Assembly (NCBI GenBank): GCA_001942415.1
Contig: MKJX01000220.1
Span: 1 to 36,679, forward strand
From: Pseudonocardia sp. CNS-139
GTDB lineage: Bacteria > Actinomycetota > Actinomycetes > Mycobacteriales > Pseudonocardiaceae
Direction: 5' to 3'
DNA length: 36,679 nt
This document shows, one piece after another, positions 15,552 through 23,870 of this stretch (position 1 is its first letter; every line of letters begins with the position of its first letter). The notes beneath the pieces are model-generated. The model saw only the letters and a list, made by a program, of their open reading frames with translations. It did not search any database and was not told the DNA's origin. The position numbers and the translations under genes were made by a program.

Positions 15552-16814
15552 TCACGCGGGATCGGTCAGGAACGCGGTGGCGGCCGCGGCCATGTACCCC
15601 GGGTCGGCCACCCCGCACAGCTCACGGGCCGAGTGCATCGAGAGCACCGGGATGCCCACGTCGACGGCCCGGATGCCGAGCCGGGTCGACAGGATCGGGC
15701 CGACCGTGGTGCCGCACGGCAGGTTGTTGCGGCTGACGAACACCTGCGACGGCACGCCGGCGTCGCGGCACGCCCGGTGCCACGCCGCCGCGCCCGGCGC
15801 GTCCGTGGCGTAGCGCTGGTTGGCGTTGACCTTCAGCGCCGGGCCCTCGTTGGGCACGCACCGGTGCGCGGGCTCGTGGTGGCCGAGATAGTTGGGGTGC
15901 GCCGCGTGCGTGACGTCCACCGAGAGGCAGCGGGAGGCCGCGAACGCGGCGCCGCGCGCGTCGAAACCGCCGGCCAGCGCCGTGAGCACGGTCTCCAGCA
16001 GCGGGCCCGCCGCGCCCGTCGCCGAGGCGCTGCCGACCTCCTCGTGGTCGAAGCCGACGAACACCGGGATCACCCCGGCCACGCCGTCCGCCGCGGCCAG
16101 CAGCGCGCCGATCCCCGCGTGCACCGACGCGAGGTTGTCCAGGCGCGGCGCGGCCAGCAGCTCCTCCTCCTCACCGAGCAGGGCGGGCGGGGTGACGTCG
16201 TGCACCACCAGGTCGTGCGCGGCCACCTCGTCGGGGTCGACGGCGACCTCACCGGCCAGGAAGTCGATCAGGTCGCCGTCCTCCGCCGCGCCCAGCCCCC
16301 AGACCGGGAGCAGGTGCTGCTGGGGGTCGAGCTGGAGTCCCTGCTGATTGACCTGCCGGTCGAGGTGGATCGCGAGCTGCGGCACCCGCAGCAGCGGCCG
16401 GTGCACGTCCACCAGCACCGTCGTGCCGTCGAAGAGCACCAGCCGGCCGGCGAGCCCGAGGTCCCGGTCGAGCCACGAGTTCCACAGCGCGCCGCCGTAG
16501 ACCTCCACCGCGACCTGCCGCCACCCCGCGGCGCCGGTGTCGGGGCGCGGCTTGACCTTGAGCGTCGGCGAGTCGGTGTGCGCCGCGAAGATCCGCATCG
16601 GGGAGCCCGGCGGTGCGTCCTCGGGGACGAACCAGGCCAGCAGCGTCCCGTCCCGCACGAGGTACCGGCCGCCGGGCCCGCCGAGCCACGGCCCGGTCTC
16701 CGGCTGCTCGGTGTAGCCCGCGGCGGTGAGCCGGGCGACGCCTTCCGCCACCGCGTGGTACGGGCTGGGCGCGGCGGTGATGAATGCGGCGAGATCCTGT
16801 GCGAGATCGGTCAT
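15552..16814 (-). CDS. apeB: M18 family aminopeptidase
   Basis: 420 residues, the usual length for M18 aspartyl aminopeptidases (Rv0800 type). It has the first zinc motif FAAHTDSPTLKVKP (His and Asp near residue 80), GALWNSWLDRDLGLAGR, the catalytic pair GFDHEEVGS (Glu-Glu near 245), VDVTHAAHPNY and a C-terminal SMHSARELCGVAD with the last zinc His. It removes N-terminal acidic residues from peptides in the cytoplasm and normally works as a dodecamer. ATG 16814 is chosen because GGAGAGG lies 9 nt upstream; ATG 16823 is too close to that site. It is divergent from the GMC oxidoreductase with only 19 nt between starts. The frame is intact. Confidence 0.9.
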   Translation of the reverse strand: MTDLAQDLAAFITAAPSPYHAVAEGVARLTAAGYTEQPETGPWLGGPGGRYLVRDGTLLAWFVPEDAPPGSPMRIFAAHTDSPTLKVKPRPDTGAAGWRQVAVEVYGGALWNSWLDRDLGLAGRLVLFDGTTVLVDVHRPLLRVPQLAIHLDRQVNQQGLQLDPQQHLLPVWGLGAAEDGDLIDFLAGEVAVDPDEVAAHDLVVHDVTPPALLGEEEELLAAPRLDNLASVHAGIGALLAAADGVAGVIPVFVGFDHEEVGSASATGAAGPLLETVLTALAGGFDARGAAFAASRCLSVDVTHAAHPNYLGHHEPAHRCVPNEGPALKVNANQRYATDAPGAAAWHRACRDAGVPSQVFVSRNNLPCGTTVGPILSTRLGIRAVDVGIPVLSMHSARELCGVADPGYMAAAATAFLTDPA

Positions 16815-16833
16815 CGGATGCATCCTCTCCCAC

Positions 16834-18274
16834 GTGGTCCGGCACGGGTTCGACGTGGTCGTCGTCGGCGCCGGCTCGGCGGGGTGCGCGCTCGCCGGCC
16901 GGCTGACCGAGCACCCCGCGCGGCGCGTGCTCCTGCTGGAGGCGGGCCCCGCCGACACGTCCGCCGACGTGCTGGACGCGGCCTCGCTGGCGGCGACCCG
17001 GCCCGGCCACCCGCGCAACTGGGCCTATGCCGCCGACCTGCGGCCCGGCGTGCCCGCCGTCGTGCCGCGCGGCCGGGTGCTCGGCGGGTCGAGCGCGATC
17101 AACGGCGCCAACTGGGTGCGCGCCACCCCGGCCGACGCCGACGGCTGGGGCGTGCCGGGCTGGACATGGGCCGACCTGCTGCCGCACTACGTCCGCTCCG
17201 AGCACGACCTCGACCTCGGCGACACACCGGGGCACGGCGACCGCGGCCCGGTGCCGGTCCGCCGCCCGGGCGGACCCTGCTGCACCCCGCGGCCGTCCGC
17301 TTCCTGGCCGCGGCCGAGCGGCTCGGCGTCCCCGCCGAGCCGGACAAGACGCGGGTGGCCCGCCCGGCGCCGGGCTCGTGCCGAGCAACAGCCTCGACGG
17401 CGTGCGGGTCAGTGCCGCGCAGGCGTACCTGGGCCGGGAGCGGCCCAACCTCGTGGTCCGGACCGGCGCGCCGGTCGCGCGGGTGCTCGTCGACGGCGGC
17501 CGGGCGGCCGGGGTGGTCCTGCTCGACGGCACGGTGGTCGAGGCGGGGGAGGTCGTGCTCGCGGCGGGCGCGGTCGGCAGCCCGCACCTGCTGCTGCTCT
17601 CGGGCATCGGCCCGCCCGACGACCTGCGGGCCGCCGGGGTGCCGGTCGTGCGCGAGCTGCCGGACGTCGGGCGCGGCTGGTCCGACCACCCGGCGGTCCA
17701 CGTGCCGTTCACCGCCGCCGACCCGCCCGCGCACCCGCACGCCCCCGGCAGCCAGGCCGCCGTCGACCTGGACGCGGGCGCGGACCCGGCAGGCGACGTC
17801 GAGGTGCTGCTCTTCGTCCGCCCGTTCGTCCCCGGCGGGGAGCTGCACCTCATGTGCGCCCTCCAGCACCCCGACAGCCGCGGCACGCTGACCCTCACCT
17901 CGCCGGACCCGCGCGCGCCCGGATCCGCCTACGGCTACCTGCGCACCGAGCACGACCGCCGCCGCCTGCGGCACGCCGTGCGCACCGCGGCCGAGCTGCT
18001 GCGGGCCGGGCTCGGCACCCGCGCGGCCCCCGGCGGCGACGTGCTGGGCACCGACCGCGACCTCGACGCCTGGATCGACGCGCACCTGACCACGTCCGTG
18101 CACCTGTCCGGCAGCGCCGCGCTCGGCCCGGTCGTCGACGCCGCCCTGCGCGTCCACGGGGTCGACGGGCTGCGGGTGGCGGACACGTCGGTGCTGCCGG
18201 TCGTGCCGCGCCGGGGCACGGCGGCCACGGCCGTCGCGATCGGGGAGAAGGCCGCCGACCTGCTGACGGCCTGA
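16834..18274 (+). CDS. GMC family FAD oxidoreductase, possibly MftG-like (two apparent frameshifts)
   Basis: About 480 residues when joined. The N-terminal FAD dinucleotide motif is DVVVVGAGSAGCALAGRLTE, followed by LLLEAGP. The second GMC signature region is PRGRVLGGSSAINGANWVRA. The middle holds VVLAAGAVGSPHLLLLSGIG, and the C-terminus has HLSGSAALGPVVD and GLRVADTSVLPVVPRRG with the catalytic-site His. Frames change near 17275 and near 17370. Layout and the block WTWADLLPHYVRSEHDLDLG resemble mycofactocin-associated MftG, but no mycofactocin genes are in the window, so the alcohol substrate is open. The start is GTG 16834; CATCCT lies 7 nt upstream. Confidence 0.82.
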
Positions 18275-18278
18275 CCGC

Positions 18279-19043
18279 TCATGCGGCCGGGAGGGCCCGC
18301 CACGGCCGGTCGAGCACGATCCCGAACCGCTGCGCGAGCAGCGCCCGCTCCTCCTCCGCGCCGACCGGCCGGTCCTGCCGCCGCCCGTCGGTGATCTCCG
18401 TGAACACCCCGTTGAGCAGCGAGATCCGTCCGCGTTCGGTGGCCAGCACAGCCAGCCGGCGGCCGGTGAAGTGCGAGGTCGGGTCGTGCTCCTGGAAGCG
18501 GCAGCGGTCGCTGAAGTCGGCGAGCGCGCGCGGCACCGGCGTCCAGTTCCAGCCGCGCTGCCAGCTCCCGTCACAGCGGCGGTCGGCGGTCCACCACAGG
18601 TCGCCGTCGCGGTGCACCTGCACGTCGCCGTGCGTGCCGGGGACCAGCGGCACCGGGCCCGTCCAGCTCGCGCCGTTGCCGACATCGGCGATCCACTCGC
18701 CGTCGAGCGTCCGGACGAGCAGGCGCAGGTGGTCGAACTCGGGCCCGCGGGTGCCGTCGTCGCCGATCTCGAACGCCGACACCAGCGTCACGTCGAAGCC
18801 CAGCGCGGTCAGCAGGGCGGCGAAGAGCCCGTTGAGCTCGTAGCAGAACCCGCCGCGGCGGCGCCGGACCACCTTGTCGACGAGGTCCGGCACCTCCAGC
18901 GAGATCGGCGTGCCGGCCTGGATGTCGTAGTTCTCGAACGGGACCGACCGCGACTGCGCGGTGTGCAGCCGGGCCAGCGCGTCGGCCGTCGGGGCGGACG
19001 GGCGGGCCGCCCCGATCCGGGTGAGCAGGGCGGCGACGTCCAT
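18279..19043 (-). CDS. nat: Arylamine N-acetyltransferase
   Basis: 254 residues, typical for NAT. The catalytic triad is visible: Cys in RRRRGGFCYELNGLF (near residue 70), His in EFDHLRLLVRT (near 110) and Asp in WIADVGNGASW (near 125). The N-terminal helical domain includes LHTAQSRSVPFENYDI. NAT transfers acetyl from acetyl-CoA to arylamines and hydrazines in the cytoplasm. It follows the Nudix gene by 17 nt on the same strand, so the two are probably co-transcribed. It converges on the GMC gene with 4 nt between stops. The frame is intact. Confidence 0.9.
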   Translation of the reverse strand: MDVAALLTRIGAARPSAPTADALARLHTAQSRSVPFENYDIQAGTPISLEVPDLVDKVVRRRRGGFCYELNGLFAALLTALGFDVTLVSAFEIGDDGTRGPEFDHLRLLVRTLDGEWIADVGNGASWTGPVPLVPGTHGDVQVHRDGDLWWTADRRCDGSWQRGWNWTPVPRALADFSDRCRFQEHDPTSHFTGRRLAVLATERGRISLLNGVFTEITDGRRQDRPVGAEEERALLAQRFGIVLDRPWRALPAA

Positions 19044-19060
19044 GGCGCCAGCCTGCCTGT

Positions 19061-19522
19061 TCACCCCCGGGGCAGGTCCAGGAACCCCGCCTTGAGGCAG
19101 CGGCCGAGCGGCGCGAACAGCTCGTGCCGGCGCTCGTACAGCTCCTCGGGGCTGAACCACGCCAGCTCGGTGGCCTTGTCCGGCTCCATCACCCGCGGCC
19201 GCCCGCCCAGCCGGGTGCAGGCCACGAACAGCGTCACGTAGTGCCGGCCGATCTCCGGCATGGGGTCGTCGGTGAAGCCGAGCCGCGCGCTCGCGCACAC
19301 GACGAGCCCGGTCTCCTCGGCCACCTCCCGTACCGCCGCCTCCTCCGGCGTCTCGCCGAACTCCTGGTGCCCGCCGGGCACCCCCCACGTGCCGGCGCCG
19401 TGCGCGCCCGTCCGCCGCAGGACGAGCAGCCGGCCGTGGTCCATCACGACCGCGCCGACACCGACCTGAACGTGTACGTCAACCTGAGCGGAAACCTGTG
19501 CGGGACGGGACTGAACTTGCAT
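19061..19522 (-). CDS. Nudix hydrolase
   Basis: 153 residues with a full Nudix box: GGHQEFGETPEEAAVREVAE followed by ETGL (Gx5Ex7REVxEExGL), binding divalent metal for pyrophosphate hydrolysis. VGVGAVVMDHGRLLVLRR begins the fold, and TWGVPGGH precedes the box. Members like this often act on nucleotide derivatives such as oxidised dNTPs, but the substrate cannot be told. The N-terminus before residue 20 has CAG/GTT-rich codons and may not be translated. ATG 19522 and ATG 19531 are both possible starts. The region is shared with the divergent M3 peptidase promoter. Confidence 0.82.
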   Translation of the reverse strand: MQVQSRPAQVSAQVDVHVQVGVGAVVMDHGRLLVLRRTGAHGAGTWGVPGGHQEFGETPEEAAVREVAEETGLVVCASARLGFTDDPMPEIGRHYVTLFVACTRLGGRPRVMEPDKATELAWFSPEELYERRHELFAPLGRCLKAGFLDLPRG

Positions 19523-19530
19523 CACGCCCA

Positions 19531-19536
19531 TATGCT
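19531..19536 (+). promoter_or_regulatory. -10 hexamer TATGCT of the M3 peptidase gene
   Basis: TATGCT ends 7 nt before GTG 19544. This argues that the upstream in-frame ATG at 19532, which lies inside the hexamer, is not the start. Confidence 0.5.
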
Positions 19537-19543
19537 CGCCCGG

Positions 19544-21568
19544 GTGATCGGCAACCCCTTCCTCGCCCCCAGCCCCCTCCCGTTCGAGTTCCCGGACTTC
19601 GCCGCGATCCGCGAGGAGCACTTCCGGCCGGCGTTCGAGGCCGGGATGGCGGAGCAGCGGGCCGAGGTGGACGCGATCACGGCGACGCCCGGCCCGGTCA
19701 CCTTCGAGAACACGATCGTCGGGCTCGAACGCTCGGGCCGGGTGCTGGACCGGGTGTCGCGGGTGTTCTTCGCGCTGGTCGGCGCCTGCAGCACGGCCGG
19801 GATCCGCGAGATCGAGGCCGAGGTCGCGCCGCTGCTGGCCGCGCACTCCGACGCGATCGTGCTGGACCCGCGGCTCTTCGCCCGCATCGAGGAGCTGCAC
19901 GCGTCCCGCGCCGAGCTGGGGCTGGACCCGGAGTCGCTGCGGCTGCTCGAACGCCGGCACCGCGACGCCGTCCGGGCCGGGGCGCGGCTGGGCGCGGCCG
20001 AGCAGGACCGGCTGCGGGCGCTGAACGCCGAGCTGTCCGCGCTCTCCACCGAGTTCGGCACGGCGCTGCTGGCCGGGGCCAACGCCGCGGCCGTGCTCGT
20101 CGACGACCCCGCGCAGCTCGCCGGGCTCAGCCCGGACGCGGTCTCAGCGGCGGCGCGGACGGCCGCCGACCGCGGGCACGAGGGGAAGCACCTGCTCACG
20201 CTCGTGCTGCCGACCGGGCAGCCCGCGCTCGCCTCGCTCACGGACCGCGACCTGCGGGAACGGCTGCACCGGGCGTCCATCGCGCGCGGGCTGGGCGGCG
20301 AGCACGACACCCGCGCGATCGTGCTGCGGACGGTCGCGCTGCGCGCCGAGCGGGCCCAGCTGCTCGGGCACCCGCACCACGCCTCGTGGGCGGTCGAGAT
20401 CGGCACGGCCGGCACCGTCGAGGCGATCGACGCGATGCTCGGCAAGCTCGCCCCGGTCGCGGCGGCCAACGCCGAGGCCGAGGCGGCCGAGCTGTCGCGC
20501 ACCGCGGGGTTCCCGGTCGAGGCGTGGGACCGCGCGTTCTACGCCGAGCTGGTGCGCCGCGAGCGGTTCGCGCTGGACGCCGCCGCGCTGCGGCCCTACC
20601 TGGAGCTGGAGCGCGTGCTGCACGACGGCGTGTTCCACGCGGCCGGAGAGCTCTACGGGCTGCGGTTCGCCGAGCGCCACGACCTCCCGGGCTACCACCC
20701 CGACGTGCGCGTCTTCGACGTGTCCGACGAGAACGGGCCGCTCGGGCTCTTCGTCGCCGACTTCTACGCGCGCGACTCCAAGCGCGGCGGCGCATGGATG
20801 AACTCGTTCGTGACGCAGTCGCGGCTGCTCGGCCGCCGGCCGGTGGTGACGAACACCCTCAACATCGCCAAGCCGGCCGACGGCGAGCCGACCCTGCTGA
20901 CGATCGACAACGTCCGCACGCTCTTCCACGAGTTCGGGCACGCCCTGCACGGCCTGTTCTCCGACGTCGAGTACCCGACGTTCGCCGGCACGGCGGTGCC
21001 GCGGGACTTCGTCGAGTACCCGTCGCAGGTCAACGAGATGTGGCTGGAGGAGCCCGCGATCCTGGCCCGCTACGCGCGCCACCACGAGACCGGCGAGCCG
21101 CTGCCCGCGGAGCTGGTGGCCCGGCTCGCGGAGTCGCGGCAGTTCGGCGAGGGGTTCGCGACCACCGAGTACCTCGCCGCCGCGCTGCTCGACCAGGCCT
21201 GGCACCGGCTCGCCGCGGACACCGACGTGACCGGCGTCGAGGCGTTCGAGGCGGCCGCGATCGAGGACGCCGGGCTGGCCGTGCCCACCGCGCCGCCGCG
21301 CTACCGCAGCACGTACTTCAACCACGTCTTCGGCGGCGGCTACAGCGCCGGCTACTACTCCTACATCTGGAGCGAGGTGCTCGACGCCGACACCGTGGAG
21401 TGGTTCCGGGAGAACGGCGGGCTGCGCCGCGAGAACGGCGACGCGTTCCGGCGCGAGCTGCTCTCCCGCGGCGGCTCGGTGGACCCGATGGACGCCTACC
21501 GCGCGTTCCGCGGCCGCGACCCGGAGCTGGCGCCACTGCTGATCCGCAGGGGCCTGACGGGCGCCTGA
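19544..21568 (+). CDS. M3 family metallopeptidase (peptidyl-dipeptidase Dcp / oligopeptidase A type)
   Basis: 674 residues, the usual length for M3A peptidases. It opens VIGNPFLAPSPLPFEFPDFA. The zinc site is VRTLFHEFGHALHGLFSDVE (HExxH near residue 463), followed by FAGTAVPRDFVEYPSQVNEM, which supplies the third ligand Glu and substrate contacts. Near the C-terminus FNHVFGGGYSAGYYSYIWSE is the conserved substrate-binding Tyr block. The enzyme trims short peptides or cleaves C-terminal dipeptides in the cytoplasm. The frame is intact, showing that the indels elsewhere are not uniform. Confidence 0.92.
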   Translation: MIGNPFLAPSPLPFEFPDFAAIREEHFRPAFEAGMAEQRAEVDAITATPGPVTFENTIVGLERSGRVLDRVSRVFFALVGACSTAGIREIEAEVAPLLAAHSDAIVLDPRLFARIEELHASRAELGLDPESLRLLERRHRDAVRAGARLGAAEQDRLRALNAELSALSTEFGTALLAGANAAAVLVDDPAQLAGLSPDAVSAAARTAADRGHEGKHLLTLVLPTGQPALASLTDRDLRERLHRASIARGLGGEHDTRAIVLRTVALRAERAQLLGHPHHASWAVEIGTAGTVEAIDAMLGKLAPVAAANAEAEAAELSRTAGFPVEAWDRAFYAELVRRERFALDAAALRPYLELERVLHDGVFHAAGELYGLRFAERHDLPGYHPDVRVFDVSDENGPLGLFVADFYARDSKRGGAWMNSFVTQSRLLGRRPVVTNTLNIAKPADGEPTLLTIDNVRTLFHEFGHALHGLFSDVEYPTFAGTAVPRDFVEYPSQVNEMWLEEPAILARYARHHETGEPLPAELVARLAESRQFGEGFATTEYLAAALLDQAWHRLAADTDVTGVEAFEAAAIEDAGLAVPTAPPRYRSTYFNHVFGGGYSAGYYSYIWSEVLDADTVEWFRENGGLRRENGDAFRRELLSRGGSVDPMDAYRAFRGRDPELAPLLIRRGLTGA

Positions 21569-21583
21569 CCCCTGGCGCCCGCG

Positions 21584-21660
21584 CCGGAACCGCATTCTGG
21601 AGCCATGACGCACCTTTCGGGTGTCCCTGGGTGCGTTCTGGAGCCATACGGCGGTTCTGG
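21584..21660. repeat. Multi-arm inverted/direct repeat between convergent genes
   Basis: Two exact copies of TTCTGGAGCCAT (21595-21606 and 21636-21647) sit inside an outer 10-bp stem with one G-T pair (21584-21593 with 21651-21660). An inner 7-bp stem is ACGCACC/GGTGCGT (21608-21614 with 21630-21636). The element lies between the M3 peptidase stop and the MDMPI stop, so a two-way terminator is likely. Confidence 0.6.
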
Positions 21661-21709
21661 CCGGGGGCTACGCCTGCGCAGCCGCCTTCTCATGCGCCCG
21701 GTCGCCGGG

Positions 21710-22435
21710 TCACCAGGTGATCCGCGCGCGCTCCCGCCAGAGCGCGATCACGGGGTTGTCGCCCGCCGGCGCCCCGCGGTTCCAGAGCTGCAGGTAGAGC
21801 GCGCTCGCCGGGCCGCGCGCGGTGTGGTCGGCGGGCTCCTCGGCCGTCGAGACGGTGACGCGGCAGCCGTCCGCGTCGATCGTCGCGAGCCAGCGCCGTG
21901 GTTCGTCGTCCGGCGCGACGAGCAGCCGCAGCGGCCGTTCCGACCGCAGACGCCTGCCCGGCCGGGTGAGGAAACAGGTGAGCAGCTCGTCGATGCCGTC
22001 CGCCGCGAACGCCGCCGAGTAGCCGACCGGCCGGCCCGCCGCGGCCTCCGCGTCCGCCCGGTGGACCGCGGCCTCGTGGGCCTGCCGGCGCGCCCAGAAC
22101 GCCAGCGGCGACGGCGCCGCCAGGAACGACCAGGTCTGCAGGTCCGGCGGGGCGGCGCGCAGGGCGGCGACGAGCTCGGCGTGCGCGGCGCGGTACCGGG
22201 CCACGACGTCCTCGCCGGGCGCCGGCCCCGGCAGCTCGGCGTCCCGGACGGCGTCCGGGTCGGCCCGCACGAACGTCGTCGCCCACGCGTGCACCCCGGC
22301 CGTGTGGGCGACGAGGTCGCGCACGGTCCACCCGGGGCAGTCGGGCACCGCGGCGTCGGGACCTGCCGCCTCCGCCGCCGCGACCAGCGCGACCCCCTGC
22401 CGTTCCAGCTCGTCGACGTGCTCGCGGACCTGCAC
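21710..22435 (-). CDS. Maleylpyruvate isomerase-type (MDMPI/DinB fold) mycothiol-dependent protein
   Basis: 241 residues. The N-terminal DinB-like four-helix domain shows CPGWTVRDLVAHTAGVHAWA, the usual actinobacterial signature with the metal-binding His in AHTAGVHAW, and FWARRQAHEAAVHRADAEAA with further His ligands. The C-terminal MDMPI_C domain ends LYLQLWNRGAP. Such proteins are thought to use mycothiol, but most have no assigned substrate. The start is GTG 22435, with a GACGCT box 7 nt upstream; the protein then begins VQVREHVDELERQG. The frame is intact. Confidence 0.8.
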   Translation of the reverse strand: MQVREHVDELERQGVALVAAAEAAGPDAAVPDCPGWTVRDLVAHTAGVHAWATTFVRADPDAVRDAELPGPAPGEDVVARYRAAHAELVAALRAAPPDLQTWSFLAAPSPLAFWARRQAHEAAVHRADAEAAAGRPVGYSAAFAADGIDELLTCFLTRPGRRLRSERPLRLLVAPDDEPRRWLATIDADGCRVTVSTAEEPADHTARGPASALYLQLWNRGAPAGDNPVIALWRERARITW

Positions 22436-22492
22436 GCCGACGAGCGTCGCAGGAGCCGGGCGAAATCGGGAGAGCCGGTTGGCGCGCCCGAC

Positions 22493-22498
22493 TAGGCT
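22493..22498 (+). promoter_or_regulatory. -10 hexamer TAGGCT
   Basis: TAGGCT ends 6 nt before the ATG of a four-codon reading frame (22505) and about 66 nt before the small basic protein's ATG. Confidence 0.5.
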
Positions 22499-22504
22499 CC
22501 GAGC

Positions 22505-22516
22505 ATGGTCCTCTGA
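22505..22516 (+). other. Candidate leaderless mini-ORF (Met-Val-Leu-stop)
   Basis: ATG GTC CTC TGA positioned for leaderless translation, followed by a 48-nt leader with GGAGGT before the next gene. It parallels the mini-ORF at 13939. Confidence 0.35.
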
Positions 22517-22564
22517 GCAGTCTCCGGTCCGCCGCTTCCCCTCTCGACCCTCGGAGGTCCCGTC

Positions 22565-22770
22565 ATGTCCACGCCCGTCCCGCCCGCCGACAGCGCCGAG
22601 CCGCAGGTCCCCGAGCCCGTGGAGCCCGAGGCGGAGGAGTCGTCCGTTCCGCTCAACCGGGCCGCCCGCCGCGCCAAGCGCGCCAGGCCGAGCCGTCGCA
22701 CGTGGGGCCGCGCCAGGAGCAGGAGCGACAGGTGCGCGGGGCGCGGGCCCGCACCAAGCGCCGCCGCTGA
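22565..22770 (+). CDS. Small protein with acidic N-terminus and basic C-terminus (one apparent frameshift)
   Basis: About 68 residues. It starts MSTPVPPADSAEPQVPEPVE, continues with an acidic/proline stretch, then VPLNRAARRAKRA, and after a frame change near 22685 ends with a strongly basic tail (GARARTKRRR). The shape (short, Pro/Glu-rich head and Arg/Lys-rich tail) is common in actinobacterial conserved small proteins of unknown function; nucleic-acid binding is only a guess. The ATG has a strong GGAGGT ribosome binding site 6 nt upstream. Confidence 0.6.
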
Positions 22771-22807
22771 CCGGAATTCGGCCTCCCGGCCCGGTGTTGC
22801 CGAGGGC

Positions 22808-23784
22808 GTGAGGCTCGCGCTGCTCGACCGCTCGCGCACCAGGGCCGGCGAGCCGGACGCGCGGCGCTGCAGCACACGGTCGAGCGCGCCCAGCGCGCGG
22901 AACGGCTCGGCTACCAGCGGTTCTGGGTGGCGGAGCACCACGCGGTGCCCGGCATCGCGAGCGGGAGCCCGGCCGTGCTGATGGCTGTGGTCGCGGCCCG
23001 CACCGCACGGATCCGGGTCGGTTCGGGCGGCGTGATGCTGCCCAACCACCAGCCGATCGTCGTCGCGGAGCAGTTCGCGATGCTCGAGTCGCTCTTCCCG
23101 GGCCGGATCGACCTCGGCGTCGGCCGCTCGCTCGGCTTCACGGCCCCCGTCCGCGCGGCGCTGCGGCGTCCCGCCGATGGGCCCGACACGTTCCCGGCCG
23201 ACCTCGCCGAACTGCGCGCCCACCTCGCCGGGACGGCGCAGGTGACCGCGCGCCCGCTGGTCGACCGGCCGCCGCCGGTGTTCGTGCTCGCCACCGGGCG
23301 CGGCCTCGCGGTCGCCGGCGCGGCCTCGCGGTCGCCGGCGCGCCGGGCTGCCGGTGGGTCGTCGGGGTCCGGTGCTGTCCGGCGACGGGATCACCGCCGC
23401 GCTCGACGACTACCGCGCGCGGGCGCGGGCCGCCGGCGCCGAGCCGTACGTCGTCGTCTCGCTGGACGTGCTGGTCGCCGACACGGTCGACGCGGCCCGC
23501 GAGCTGGTCCTGCCGGAGGCGTGGGCGCTGGCCGCGGCCCGTTCGGCAGGGGAGTTCCCGCCCCTGGAGCCGCCGGACCGGGCCCGGCCGCTCACCGCGC
23601 GGCAGGCCGCCCTCGTCGACGAGGCCGTAACGCGCACCGTGCACGGCGACGAGGCGACCGTCGGTGCGGAGGTGGACAAGCTCCTCGCGCGCACGGGCGC
23701 GACGAGCTGCTGGTCTGGTCGTCCACGTACGACCGCGCCGCGCTCGCGGACTCGGACGCCCGGCTGGCCCGGCTGCTGCTGTGA
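22808..23784 (+). CDS. LLM class flavin-dependent oxidoreductase (three or more apparent frame errors)
   Basis: About 320 residues when joined. The N-terminus reads VRLALLDRSRTRAGEPDA; the middle has the bacterial luciferase-like blocks RFWVAEHHAVPGIASGSPAV, TARIRVGSGGVMLPNHQPIV and EQFAMLESLFPGRIDLGVGR. The C-terminus has DELLVWSSTYDRAALADSDA. This is the F420- or FMN-dependent luciferase-like superfamily; the substrate is unknown. Frames change near 22863, around 23300-23350 and near 23698. The middle break contains an exact 20-bp tandem duplication (23301-23340), which by itself does not restore the frame when removed, so other indels are also present. The GTG start at 22808 is tentative. 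Confidence 0.78.
23301..23340. repeat. Exact 20-bp tandem duplication inside the LLM gene
   Basis: Positions 23301-23320 are repeated without change at 23321-23340 and shift the reading frame. It may be a true duplication or an assembly artefact. Confidence 0.85.
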
Positions 23785-23870
23785 ACGTCCGACGAACCCC
23801 CTGAACGCACTCGTCCCGCCCGGTGGGGAGCGCCGGGCGGGACGGGTCGTGCGGTGCGGAGTTGCAGGTC

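Noticed and set aside
15189..17891. A 900-codon open frame on the plus strand
   Set aside because: It lies antisense to the intact M18 peptidase and part of the GMC gene and its protein is Arg/Pro-rich without domains; a GC-rich shadow frame.
16834..18274. Firm assignment as mycofactocin MftG
   Set aside because: The resemblance is only in general GMC blocks and layout, and no mftA-F gene is nearby.
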